Positions 46,969 to 57,796 of a stretch of DNA of 64,000 nucleotides are shown here, piece after piece. A model generated the notes under the pieces. That model searched no databases and had not been told where the DNA came from. It was given only the letters and a program-made list of their open reading frames with translations. Positions within the stretch are counted from its first letter, which is position 1. The number at the start of each line of letters is the position of its first letter. The position numbers and the translations under genes were made by a program. The stretch lies in contig NC_060060.1 of assembly GCF_020283565.1 (NCBI RefSeq), forward strand, positions 49,898,015 through 49,962,014, read 5' to 3'. This DNA comes from Trifolium pratense. Its lineage: Eukaryota > Streptophyta > Magnoliopsida > Fabales > Fabaceae.

Positions 46969-47741
46969 ATTCTAGAGAGTCAAGCCTACCCTTGCCAGCT
47001 TTAGGGTTCATTTTGTTTTTCGCTTGTTTACTTGTTTTCCTGTTTTATGTCCTTTTGTACTTTATGTATTTATTTCTTTATTGTTGTTTTATTTTTGTAC
47101 ATATACATGTATCTTGAAACTATGGGTTTGAGTTACTATTTGAGTGAAGCTCTACACCCGAGCTTTGAGAAAAACTTAAGATAAGTTGGTGGTTGAGCGT
47201 TGACCTTCTTGGTGTATACCTCGCAGGGTTGGCGTGAAAACTCCGCCTAGAGTAGACCCTCTCGAAGGTGTTGTTGTCTTGCCAGTATTTGCAATGGCGG
47301 AAATATTTTCCTGTTAGGATCCGTGACTCTAGGGACCTTTGTTTCCAATATAGAACCTTGAAACGTATTATTAAGGACCCCTGTTAGAACCCGAGTCGAG
47401 AATGCGTAGCGTTAACCTTCTTGGTGTATATCTCGTAGGGTTGACACGTAAATCTCACCTAGAGGAGATCTTTTTAAAGATATTGTTGTATTGCAAGTAT
47501 TTGCAATAACGACAATATTTTCAAAAAAACTGATCAATGATTCTAGGAACTTTGTTAAACTTAGAATCCACATGTGAGAAAGGGGGATACTTTTAGTACA
47601 TTATATCTTTTATGCCTAAAGTTATCCAAATCATATTTCCGCATACCATGACATTTGCATCCATAAAATTAATTTTTTGCATACCCATTTTGTTTTAAAG
47701 GGAATTAAAAAAGGACAAACAGTTATAAAGCAAAAAGAAAT
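46969..47741 (+). repeat. Ogre leader with a 212-bp degenerate tandem duplication
   Basis: GCGTT(G/A)ACCTTCTTGGTGTATA starts at 47197 and at 47409 and the similarity continues through CTCG(C/T)AGGGTTG, CACCTAGAG and GTATTTGCAAT to about 47555. The leader has no coding frame of note. Confidence 0.75.
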
Positions 47742-48229
47742 ATGACTTCCGAGAAAAGACACACGCTTTCTCTCAAAATCAAGGTCCCCAAAGTGGAAAG
47801 TCTCATAGCTCTAAGCAATCAAATGACCACCCTCAGCAAAGGAAGCTTCCAAGTTAACTATGGGTTGTTACTCAATCTCCTCCACGTGAAGATAGATACG
47901 GTTGCACTAACTACTTTGGCTCAATTCTATGACCCACCTCTCCGTTGTTTCACTTTTCAAGACTTTCAATTGGCCTCCACACTAGAAGAGTTCGCCAAGA
48001 TCCTAGGCTACAACTTAAAAGACCAAAGGCCTTATTTGGGTTTAGCGGAAGAGCCTACTTTAGGGGCATTTGCTAAGGCCCTACATCTCAGCATTGGTGA
48101 AGTGGAGCCCTGTTTAGAAGTAAAGAAAAATACAAAAAGGATATCAAGGAGTTCATGAAGTATTACAAGACTATTTTAGAGGTCTATAAGAAGGCGGTAG
48201 ACATCGCTAAGATGAAATTGGCCGAATAA
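47742..48229 (+). pseudogene. Ogre ORF1 remnant (internal deletion and frameshift)
   Basis: The N-terminal part holds the Ogre ORF1 signature DPPLRCFTFQDFQLASTLEEF at about residues 64-84. After about residue 125 the frame shifts and a short C-terminal piece follows in another frame (KDIKEFMKYYKTIL to MKLAE, stop at 48227-48229). Full ORF1 proteins of the family are several hundred residues, so most of the middle is deleted. The domain resembles the plant mobile domain of host genes; its role in the element is not known. Confidence 0.8.
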
Positions 48230-48509
48230 TCTATTGTATTTCTGTACCTTGTAACCTAAAACTAATGAGTGTTGAGTATTTGAAGAAAGTGTTTAAATTT
48301 TCACCGTTATTATTTCTATTTGCTTATAATAATTGTGCGTCTTATTTTAAATCCCGAAAAACAAAAATCATCAATCAAATATATTTTCATACATTGCATC
48401 CATCCTCATACATTTTAAAACAAAAAAAAAAAGCAAAAACACTCATATCCTTCCCCCTCTAAAACTTCAAGGGGAAGATTTCATCATAGCAAGGAATCCA
48501 AGAAGGCGG
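48230..48509 (+). other. Spacer between ORF1 and gag
   Basis: AT-rich, no coding frame. It ends in the region where a gag start codon would be expected. Confidence 0.5.
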
Positions 48510-51500
48510 TTGGTTCAAGGGCCCACATCCCTGCATTCTCACGGAACGCGCGCCAATTATCAAAGAGCTATGGATCAAATGGAACAAAATCATGCTGCAC
48601 TTAGGGTAGATGTCGACGACATGAAAGAAAAGATGGACAAGATGTTTGAGCTCATGCAGAATATGGCCAACAAGCCCCAGCCTGTAGTAAACCAACCTTG
48701 GCCTACATACGGTCTTCCTCCCGGCTACGTACCTCCAGAAGATGATAGCAATGGTCCACCTCCACCTCCATTGGTACCTGTCGCCATACCAGTCATAAAT
48801 GGTGGCACCAACTCTCAAGGAGTTTCAACTGGCCCGAACGGGGACGCTTCACATGCCACTAAGGAGGTCCAATTAGGTTGCGCAACGCCAAACCAAGCAA
48901 CTATTGTTATTGCTCATTCTGAGGATGAATCTGCACAAAAGTACAAGGTCTTGGAGGAAAGACTAAGAGCCATTGAGGGCTTTAGCGCTTTTGGAATTGA
49001 TGCTTTAGATATGTGTTTGGTGCCAGACGTGGTTGTACCACCAAAATTCAAGACACCGAATTTTGAAAAGTACAAGGGCCTCCAATGCCCAAAGATTCAC
49101 CTAAAAAGGTTCTGTACCAAGATGTCTGCACATGTGACCAATGAGAAGTTAATGATGGACGTGTTCCAAGATAGTTTAAGTGGAGCATCTCTAGATTGGT
49201 ATATGCAATTAGAGAGAGCCCAAATCCAAACTTGGAAAGATTTGATGGAAGCTTTTCTGACACAGTACAAATACAACATAGGTGTGGCTCCCACTCGTAT
49301 GCAATTGCAAGGAATGTCACAAAAGAGTGGAGAATCATTCAAGGAATACGCACAAAGGTGGAGAGAGGTAGCTGCTAGAGTACAACCACCCTTGTTGGAA
49401 AAAGAACTGGTTGATACCTTTATGAGTACGCTGCAAGGGGCATAATATGAAAAGATGATAGGAAGCATTTCCTCAAATTTTGCTGATCTAGTCACCATAG
49501 GGGAGCGCGTGGAAGAGGGCATTAAGAATGGAAAGATTCAAGGCGTTGCTAATTCTCAAGTTGGGGTCAAGAAGTTCTTTGGTGGTCCTCCAAAAAAGAA
49601 AGAAGGCGAAACTAATGCTGTTTCAGAAAATGCATCAAAAAGGCCTCCGGCTCAGTTGCCTTACCTGCAATATCCTTACGTAGCAGTTGTAGCTCAAGGG
49701 CAGTATCAACAACCAACTTATCCTATGCATCCACCACAACAGCCATTTGTGATGCCTCCACAAAATCAACAGCCGCAACAAAATCAATATCAGCCAAGGA
49801 ACCAACTCGGGCCACGTAACAACTACGAAAAGAAGGCCCCACGTTTTGATCATGTACCAGTGTCGTACGGACAAATCCTACCTTACCTTCTTCAAAAGGT
49901 TATGGTAGAGCCAAAACCTCTAGCCCCTATGATACCACCTTACCCACCTTATTATGATGCAAGCGCAAAGTGTGATTACCACGCCGGATCACCCGGGCAC
50001 AATATTGAAAATTGCAAGGCTTTCAAATACAAGGTACAAGAGCTTCTTGATCGCAAGCTGATATCTTTCAAAGAAGAGAGTCCAAATGTAAAGACCAATC
50101 CTCTGCCGGGCCATGCGAGTTCATCAGTTAATGCTATCGAGGAAGTAGAAGAGCTGGAATTGGTAAAGGAGGTGTCTAAGATAAAAACCCCTTTGTCGAT
50201 GGTAAAAGAAAAGTTGATTGGTTTTGATCTATTTGAAAAGCTACACTCTAGTTGTAAAGATTGTTTGGTGAACCTTAATAATTGCCAAGAAATGAAAGAA
50301 AGCCTACAAAAACTAATGGATCAAGGTTTGGTCCAAATTGGTTACTCAAGGAAGAGTGCCGATATTTCTGTTGTAGAATCCCAAGGCCTAGAACCTTTTG
50401 AAATCCCTTATCAAAGAACAAAGGTTCAAATTTCGATAAAGAAGATAGACCCAGTGGTATTTCATGTTCCTGCACCATTCTCCTTCAAAAGTACCAAGGA
50501 GGTACCGTGGAATTACTTGCCCACTGTATCTGTCGGAGGGGAACCTATCGTTAATGTGGAGCCTGTCATTGACAACATTGTTGGAATAGGAGGAATGACA
50601 AGAAGCGGAAGAGTTTTCTCGGCAGATCAGCCAAATAGGAGCAATGTGAGTGCACCTGCCGAACCCATTAAGGGAAAAGCTGTGGAAGGGCTTGGAATGG
50701 AAGTTGGACAATCCAAGAAGATGGTGCCTCAAGGAGAAGCTGAAGAGTTCTTGAGAATCATCCGAAAGAGTGATTACAAGATCATTGATCAGCTCGGGCA
50801 AACCCCCTCGAAAATCTCCATGTTATCTTTGCTATTGAGTTCTGAGGCTCATAGGGATACCTTGTTGAAGATCCTTAATGAAGCCCATGTAGCGAAAGAC
50901 ATCACGGTGGATCAGTTCGACGGAGTAGTTGCTAATATTACCACAAGCCGGTATCTAGGATTCAATGAAGATGAGTTGCCATCTGATAGTCGTGATCATA
51001 ATAAAGCCCTGCATATATCGGTCAAGTGTCTAAACAACATTTTGTCTAAAGTATTGGTAGACACTGGTTCATCCTTGAACGTCATGCCCAAGACAACCCT
51101 TAACAAATTAGCAAGTGAAGAAGCATCAATAAGGCCAAGCTCTCTAATAGTGAAGGCCTTTGATGGGTCCAAAAGAGCAGTCATGGGAGAAGTTGATTTA
51201 CCAATCCATATTGGTCCACAACGTTTCATTATCACATTCCAAATCATGGACATCAATCCCGCTTATAGTTGCTTACTTGGAAGACCTTGGATTCATGCTG
51301 CTGGGGCAGTCACCTCCACTCTGCATCAAAAGCTAAAATTCATAGCCGGCGATAAGGTAATTGTAGTATCGGGACAAGAGGATATGATGTTGAGCCATCT
51401 CTCATCCTTTCGATACATAGAAGCAGATGAAGAAATTGCTGAGGTCCCTTTTCAAGCGCTTGAAATTGCTAGTGCTACTACCTTGCAGGCAAAGCGCAAG

Positions 51501-51845
51501 TCTAGCAAGAAGAGTGGGTTGACCATGACTTCATGGAAAGCTATGAAAGAAGCTTTGGAAGAAGGAATTCCATCAGGCTGGGGCAAAGTGCCAGAAGTTT
51601 GCGAGAAGAAGGATCGCTTTGGGCTGGGATACCAACCAACAACAAGAGGAATTTTGGGAGCTGCTCAAAGGAAAATGGGCACCCTTCGAGAGACGTTCCG
51701 TAGTGCGGGATTCAACTACGAGGGCCATGTGGCGATGCTGAATGATGAAGAAGAAGACAAGCCCGACTTGGTGCATCAGTGTGCTCTAGATGAAGTCCTC
51801 CGCAATTGGAAAGCCTGGGAGATTCCGGAAGTTATTTCTAAGTAA
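48510..51845 (+). pseudogene. Ogre gag-protease, one in-frame stop
   Basis: One continuous frame broken only by TAA at 49443-49445. The first ATG in frame is at 48570; the frame is open further upstream, where only a TTG is available, so the original start may be lost. Order: coiled-coil-like N-terminus, Pro-rich linker, retrotransposon gag core (FEKYKGLQCPKIHLKRFC, DWYMQLE, ESFKEYAQRWRE), Pro/Gln-rich linker, zinc-knuckle-like CDYHAGSPGHNIENC at about 49972-50016, and an aspartic protease with VDTGSSLNVMP at about 51058. The C-terminus has a G-patch-like KDRFGLGYQP. Apart from the single stop it is intact, consistent with a very young copy. Confidence 0.9.
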
Positions 51846-52127
51846 TTTACTTGTTTTTCTTGAAAAAAAAATCCTTTGCTCTGCCCAAGGCAATTGGATT
51901 TCTTTTGTAGGGCACCCCTCATGTTTTAAAGCTTTTCATCAATAAAAATGCATTTTATATACACCAAAACTTATTTCTCTTTCATTTCTTTTATTATTAT
52001 TTTTTTTTTCTTTTTCATTTCTTTTATTTTTCTTTCTTAAAAAAAAAATGGCAACGTTTTCAAAACTTTTTTTTTTTTTTTTGCAGTTTCTTTAAATCAT
52101 TCTAAAATAAAAATCATCCTCATGCAG
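51842..52127 (+). other. Putative Ogre intron between protease and reverse transcriptase
   Basis: Donor AA|GTAATT overlaps the TAA stop of gag-pro. The acceptor TCATGCAG at 52120-52127 follows a T-rich tract. Removing 51842-52127 joins TCT-AA to A-TCC in frame, so the reading passes through STNKPIETNTAM into the next ORF. An intron at this place is a known feature of Ogre elements. A second acceptor-like TTTGCAG ends at 52086 but would meet a TAA after two codons. Confidence 0.75.
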
Positions 52128-55100
52128 ATCCACCAATAAACCCATTGAAACTAACACCGCTATGATCCCTGTCGACTTCAAATTTCCAATCAACCAAGCC
52201 GAAGAAGGTGATGAAGACGATTCTGAGCTTCCCGAAGGGCTAACCCGTCTCTTGGAACAAGAAGAGAAAGAGATTCAACCGCACCAAGAACCTATAGAAG
52301 TAATCAACTTGGGGACTGATGAGGATAAGAAAGAGATCAAGATAGGAGCCTCTTTACAAGAAGGTGTAAAAAGAAGACTGGTCAATCTGCTACAAGAGTA
52401 CGTGGACGTGTTCGCTTGGTCATATCAAGATATGCCGGGTTTGGACACCGACATAGTCGTACATAAGCTACCGCTTAAACCCGAGTGTCCGCCAGTAAAG
52501 CAAAAGTTGAGAAGAACAAGGCCCGATATGGCTCTTAAGATTAGAGAAGAGGTTAGAAAGCAATTTGACGCAGGGTTTCTAGCAGTATCCAAGTAGGTTT
52601 CTAGCAGTATCCAAGTATCCACAATGGGTAGCTAACATTGTGCCAGTCCCAAAGAAAGATGGAAAAGTCCGAATGTGTGTAGATTATCGAGACTTGAACC
52701 GTGCAAGCCCAAAAGATGACTTCCCTTTACCTCACATTGATGTTTTAGTGGACAACACAGCTCAATATTCAGTTTTCTCCTTTATGGATGGCTTTTCGGG
52801 ATACAACCAAATCAAGATGGCTCCGGAAGACATGGAGAAAACCACATTCATGACCCAATGGGGAACCTTTTGTTATAAGGTTATGCCTTTCGGCTTGAAA
52901 AACGCCGGGGCAACATATCAAAGAGCAATGGTGACTCTCTTCCATGACATGATCCATAAGGAAATAGAGGTGTATCTTGATGACATGATCGCTAAATCCC
53001 AAGAGGAAGAAGACCACTTGATCCATTTACAAAAACTTTTTGCTCGCTTAAGAAAATTCAAGTTACGACTAAACCCCAACAAGTGCACTTTTGGGGTCAG
53101 GTCAGGGAAGTTATTGGGATTTATTGTCAGTCAAAGGGGAATTGAAGTAGATCCCGACAAAGTCAAAGCTATACAAAATATGCCTACACCAAAGACTGAG
53201 AAAGAGGTGCGTGGATTTTTGGGGAGATTGAACTACATTGCCCGGTTCATTTCACATCTTACTGCCACGTGTGAACCAATCTTCAAGCTATTAAGAAAGG
53301 ATCAAGCCATTGAGTGGAATGAAGACTGCCAAAGGGCATTTGACAAGATTAAGGAATACCTGCAGGAACCACCAATCTTGACACCTCCAGTTCCTGGGAG
53401 GCCCCTCCTTATGTATCTGACAGTACTAGAAGGGTCAATGGGTTGTGTGCTAGGGCAGCAAGACGAAACTGGAAGGAAAGAACATGCAATCTACTTCCTA
53501 AGCAAGAAATTCACAGAATGTGAGTCGAGGTACACCGCACTCGAAAAAACCTGCTGCGCATTAGCATGGGCTGCCCGACGCCTAAGGCAATACATGTTAA
53601 CCCACACCACTATGTTGATATCAATGATGGACCCGATAAAGTACATCTTTGAGAAGCCAGCACTCACAGGAAAGATTGCACGCTGGCAAATGTTATTATC
53701 AGAGTACGACATCAAATATGTCACTCAGAAGGCAATTAAAGGGAGTGTGTTGGCTGAACATCTTGCCCATCAACCATTGGAGGAGTACCAACCTATACAG
53801 TTTGACTTCCCGGACGAAGACATCATGGTCGTGAGTGACAAAGAAGACATAGGGGATGACGAAGGACCTGAACCGGGCGCTCGGTGGAAACTTGCTTTTG
53901 ACGGAGCTTCAAATGCTATGGGGCACGGAGTTGGAGCTGTCTTAATATCACCAAGAAATGGATATACCCCTTTCACATCAAGGTTGTGCTTTGACTGCAC
54001 AAATAATGTGGCGGAATACGAAGCATGCATCATGGGTCTCGAAGCAGCCATTGATCTGAGGATCAAAATTCTAGAAGTGTATGGGGACTCAGCTTTGGTC
54101 ATTTGCCAAGTGAAAGGAGAATGGGAAACACGACATCCCAAATTGATCCCATACCGAGCCCACGTAGTGAAACTGATGGAATACTTTGATGAAATCACAT
54201 TTCATCATATTCCTAGAGAGGAAAATCAAGTAGCAGATGCTCTAGCCACATTATCATCAATGTACCAAGTGAGGTCCCACAATGAAGCACCTATCATAAA
54301 AGTGGAGCGTAGAGATGAACCGGTCGTATGCACAATAGTTGAAGAGGGACTTGATGGGAAACCTTGGTTTCACGACATTAAACGATACCTCGAGAAGCAA
54401 GAATACCCGGAAAACGCCTCATCCAATGACAAGAAAACCTTGAGAAGATTGGCATCACAGTTCTTCTTAAATGGAGATGTACTCTACAAGAGAAATCATG
54501 ACATGATCCTACTCAGATGTGTGGATAAGTGTGAAGCGGAGCTTCTGATTACGGAAATTCATGAGGGTTCTTTTGGAACACATGCCAATGGGCACGCAAT
54601 GGCAAAGAAAATCCTAAGGGCAGGTTATTATTGGCTAACCATGGAAGCCGACTGTTTTCGTTACGTCAAGACATGCCACAAATGCCAAATCTATGTCGAT
54701 AAAGTGAACGTGCCACCAACTCCTCTGAATGTCTTAACAGCGCCATGGCCTTTCTCTATGTTGGGAATAGACATGATTGGAATGATCGAGCCAAAGGCCT
54801 CTAACGGACACCGATTCATCCTAGTTGCAATCGATTATTTCACCAAATGGGTTGAAGCAGCCTCTTATGCAAATGTGACAAAACAAGTGGTAGTCCGGTT
54901 CATAAAAAAGGAGATAATTTGCCGCTATGGTATTCCCAACAAGATTATCACAGATAATGGGTCGAATCTTAATAACAAGACAATGAAAGAATTGTGCGGG
55001 GACTTCAAAATTGAACACCATAATTCGTCACCTTACCGACCAAAGATGAACGGCGCCGTAGAAGCAGCCAACAAAAACATCAAGAAAATCATTCAAAAGA

Positions 55101-55612
55101 TGGTGAAAAACTACAAGGACTGGCACGAAATGCTCCCTTACGCCTTGCATGGCTATAGAACGACGGTCCACACTTCCACTGGGGCAACTCCTTTTTCCCT
55201 GGTATATGGCATGGAGGCAGTACTTCCTATTGAAGTGGAAATCCCTTCATTAAGGGTCTTAATGGAAACCAAATTGGAAGAAGCTGAGTGGGTTCAAACG
55301 AGGTTTAATCAACTAAACCTCATCGAAGAAAAGCGCCTGACGGCATTGTGCCATGGCCAATTGTATCAAAAGAGGCTCAAAAAGGCTTTTGACAAGAAGG
55401 TTTGTCCTCGAGAGTTCCACGAAGGAGATCTAGTGTTGAAGAAGATACTACCCATTCATAAGGATCCACGTGGAAAATGGACACCTAACTACGAAGGGCC
55501 GTATGTTGTGAAGAAAGCTTTCTCAGGCGGAGCTTTAATCATCACCACCATGGATGAAGAAGAGCTCCCGCTTTCGGTGAACGCCGACGCAGTCAAGAAA
55601 TACTATGCCTAG
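52128..55612 (+). pseudogene. Ogre polymerase: RT, two RNase H domains, integrase; broken near the start
   Basis: Two frames are separated by a 22-bp tandem duplication at 52574-52617. The first part (52128-52598) is the RT N-terminal extension with WSYQDMPGLD. The second is open for 990 codons: RT fingers and palm with KKDGKVRMCVDYRDLN and the catalytic YLDD at 52973-52984; a connection/RNase H region with ESRYTALEK and ARWQMLLSEYD (about 53380-53770); a second, archaeal-type RNase H with FDGASN, NVAEYEAC, YGDSALV and NQVADALA (about 53880-54260); integrase HHCC zinc finger with CHKCQ, and catalytic D,D,E in GIDMIG, ITDNGS and NGAVEAANK. The stop is at 55610-55612. Confidence 0.93.
52574..52617 (+). 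repeat. 22-bp tandem duplication that frameshifts RT
   Basis: The unit GGTTTCTAGCAGTATCCAAG plus TA occurs twice head to tail (52574-52595 and 52596-52617). It adds 22 bases, changes frame and creates a TAG at the junction. Confidence 0.95.
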
Positions 55613-55639
55613 AAAAAGAAAAAAATAAATGAAAGCTCG

Positions 55640-55842
55640 CTAAGTCAAAAACCCGAAAGGGGGGCTTAGGCAATAGAGAGCGTCCCGGTGGATTGAAAAC
55701 CCAAAAGGGCGGTCCAGGCAAAAATTAGGGGCAAAAAAAAAAAAAAAAAAAAAAAGAACCCGATAGGTTGAAAACCCGAAAGGGCGGCCTAATCAAGAAA
55801 GGGTACACTCCCGGTGGACTGAAAACTCGAAAGAGCGGTCCA
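55640..55842 (+). repeat. Four hairpin units with GAAA-type loops after Ogre pol
   Basis: Each unit has an inner stem CCC/GGG or CTC/GAG around GAAA (once AAAA), and an outer stem that differs: CTAAG/CTTAG (55640-55669), TGGA/TCCA (55689-55716), TAGG/CCTA (55764-55791), TGGAC/GTCCA (55815-55842). The linker TGAAAA and the base CGG between stems stay constant. Confidence 0.8.
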
Positions 55843-56841
55843 GGCAAAAATTAGGGATTTAGCAAAAGAAAGGCAAATGCGGACCTCATAACAATGCTCA
55901 AGTGGGGAGAATCAGTTTAATCATTGACTCTGGAGGCAAGGTTTTGTAATTTTGAAGTCACGGGGAAAATAGCATGTGCATTAGTTTCAATTACTTCTTG
56001 TTGCCATTTTATCTCCATCCAGTAATCCCCTCTTATAGCAATTACATACTTGTGTACCATTACCCATTCGTGGGTCAATAGTCAATCAATAAAATCTCTT
56101 TTGATTTCCCTTTCACTTTTGTGTCCATTTATGAAATGCTGATTTATTTTTGATAATGCGTTAAAACATGAAAATTTTCAGACAAAAAGTTTTTCAAGAA
56201 ACAATTCTTGCTTTTAAATAATTGAAAGAATTATCATTGGATCCCGATGTGGCATCCATGGCTCAAACTCAAAGTCTCATCATCAATTGCCCAATACAAG
56301 GATTGCATTCCCCAACAAGGACCAAAATGCAGTGCGGAGCACAATTGGAGTATCACGAGTATCTCCCAACAACCTCGCAATCGGAAGATCATCACAGATC
56401 GTAAATATCAAGGAAGTAAGAGGGTTCCATCCACAAGAGGCTAACCCGAGTTTGGTCACTCCAAGAAGGGACAAAAGAAATCAGTCTCTGCCAACATGTC
56501 ATTCCATGCATTAATCATGCATCTCATACAACATACATCTCAAATCATAGCATGCATCCACCAAAAAAAATATCATGCATAAAACAAATGCATAAGCACA
56601 AAACATTCATAAATGGTATGCGGAAAGTTATCCATTGTTCAAAGGATCCCTTATCTTAACAAGAATGTCTACTGATCCACTAGTAGGTAATCTCTTTGCG
56701 AAGTGTCGATTGACATTTGCTCCCCAGCAAACTTACTTCCAAGTAAACTTCTTCTATATCATCCTCAGCTGATAATCATTTTATAAGATCAATGTTAACA
56801 CATGGGTATGTGTTAACCTCTCATATCCCCAAGAAAATCAT
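55843..56841 (+). other. Ogre 3' untranslated region, unique part
   Basis: No frame of note; short open frames at 56222-56514 overlap each other and look random. The segment links the hairpin units to the tandem array. Confidence 0.5.
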
Positions 56842-57585
56842 CTTGTCTTTTAGATCTAAGCACCCGCCGAGGCGACGATCCATTTGTCTTTTAGTCTAAG
56901 CACCCTTCGAGGCGACGACTTGTCTTTTAGATCTAAGCACCCGCCGAGGCGACGATCCATTTGTCTTTTAGTCTAAGCACCCTTCGAGGCGACGACTTGT
57001 CATTTAGATCTAAGCACCCGCCGAGGCGACGATCCATTTGTCTTTTAGTCTAAGCACCCTTCGAGGCGACGACTTGTCTTTTAGATCTAAGCACCCGCCG
57101 AGGCGACGATCCATTTGTCTTTTAGTCTAAGCACCCTTCGAGGCGACGACTTGTCTTTTAGATCTAAGCACCTGCCGAGGCGACGATCCATTAGTTTTTA
57201 GTCTAAGCACCCTTCGAGGCGAAGACTTGTCTTTTAGATCTAAGCACCCGCCGAGGCGACGATCCATTTGTCTTTTAGTCTAAGCACCCTTCGAGGCGAC
57301 GACTTGTCTTTTAGATCTAAGCACCCGCCGAGGCGACGATCCATTTGTCTTTTAGTCTAAGCACCATTCGAGGCGACGACTTGTCTTTTAGATCTAAGCA
57401 CCCGCCGAGGCGATGGTCCACTTGTCTTTTAGTCTAAGCACCCTTCGAGGCGACGACTTGTCTTTTAGATCTAAGCACCCGCCGAGGCGACGATCCATTT
57501 TTCTTTTAGATCTAACACCCGCCGAGGCGACAATCCATTTTTCTTTTAGATCTAACACCCGCCGAGGCGACGATCCGTTTATCTT
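56842..57585 (+). repeat. 77-bp tandem array in the Ogre 3' region
   Basis: CTTGTCTTTTAGATCTAAG recurs every 77 bp (56842, 56919, 56996 and so on). The unit is a dimer of two related halves, one with CACCCGCCGAGGCGACGATC and one with CACCCTTCGAGGCGACGAC. About nine copies, mostly identical; the last units lose one half. This kind of hypervariable 3' array in Ogre-like elements is a known source of satellite DNA. Confidence 0.93.
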
Positions 57586-57796
57586 TTTTCAAATCTAAGC
57601 AGATGCTTGAGTCTGCTTATTTTTATATTTTTAATCTTAGTTATAATGTTTGAGTCTACTATGAGCTGCTATATTCAAAACCCCTCACTTTCTGGTCAAA
57701 ATTTGGGTCCTTTCGTATTTAATTATCTTCCATCATGAGTACATAAAGACTATCGTCAGCATGCCCTCAGATGAAAGACAATTAAATAGGGGCAGC
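57586..57796 (+). promoter_or_regulatory. End of Ogre 3' region and polypurine tract
   Basis: AATTAAATAGGGGCAGC ends directly at the 3' LTR (57797). AGGGGCAGC is the polypurine tract. Confidence 0.8.

Noticed and set aside
52067..52086. T-rich TTTGCAG as the Ogre intron acceptor
   Set aside because: Splicing there leads to TAA after two codons; the acceptor at 52127 keeps the frame open.
55740..55756. Poly-A run as a possible processed transcript end
   Set aside because: It lies within the structured 3' region of Ogre and has no retroposed gene before it.
56842..57585. CRISPR-like regular array
   Set aside because: The sequence is a plant retrotransposon; units are contiguous 77-bp tandem copies without unique spacers.
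57413..57598. 61-codon frame with repeated RGDD-like words
   Set aside because: It is a translation of the 77-bp tandem array.
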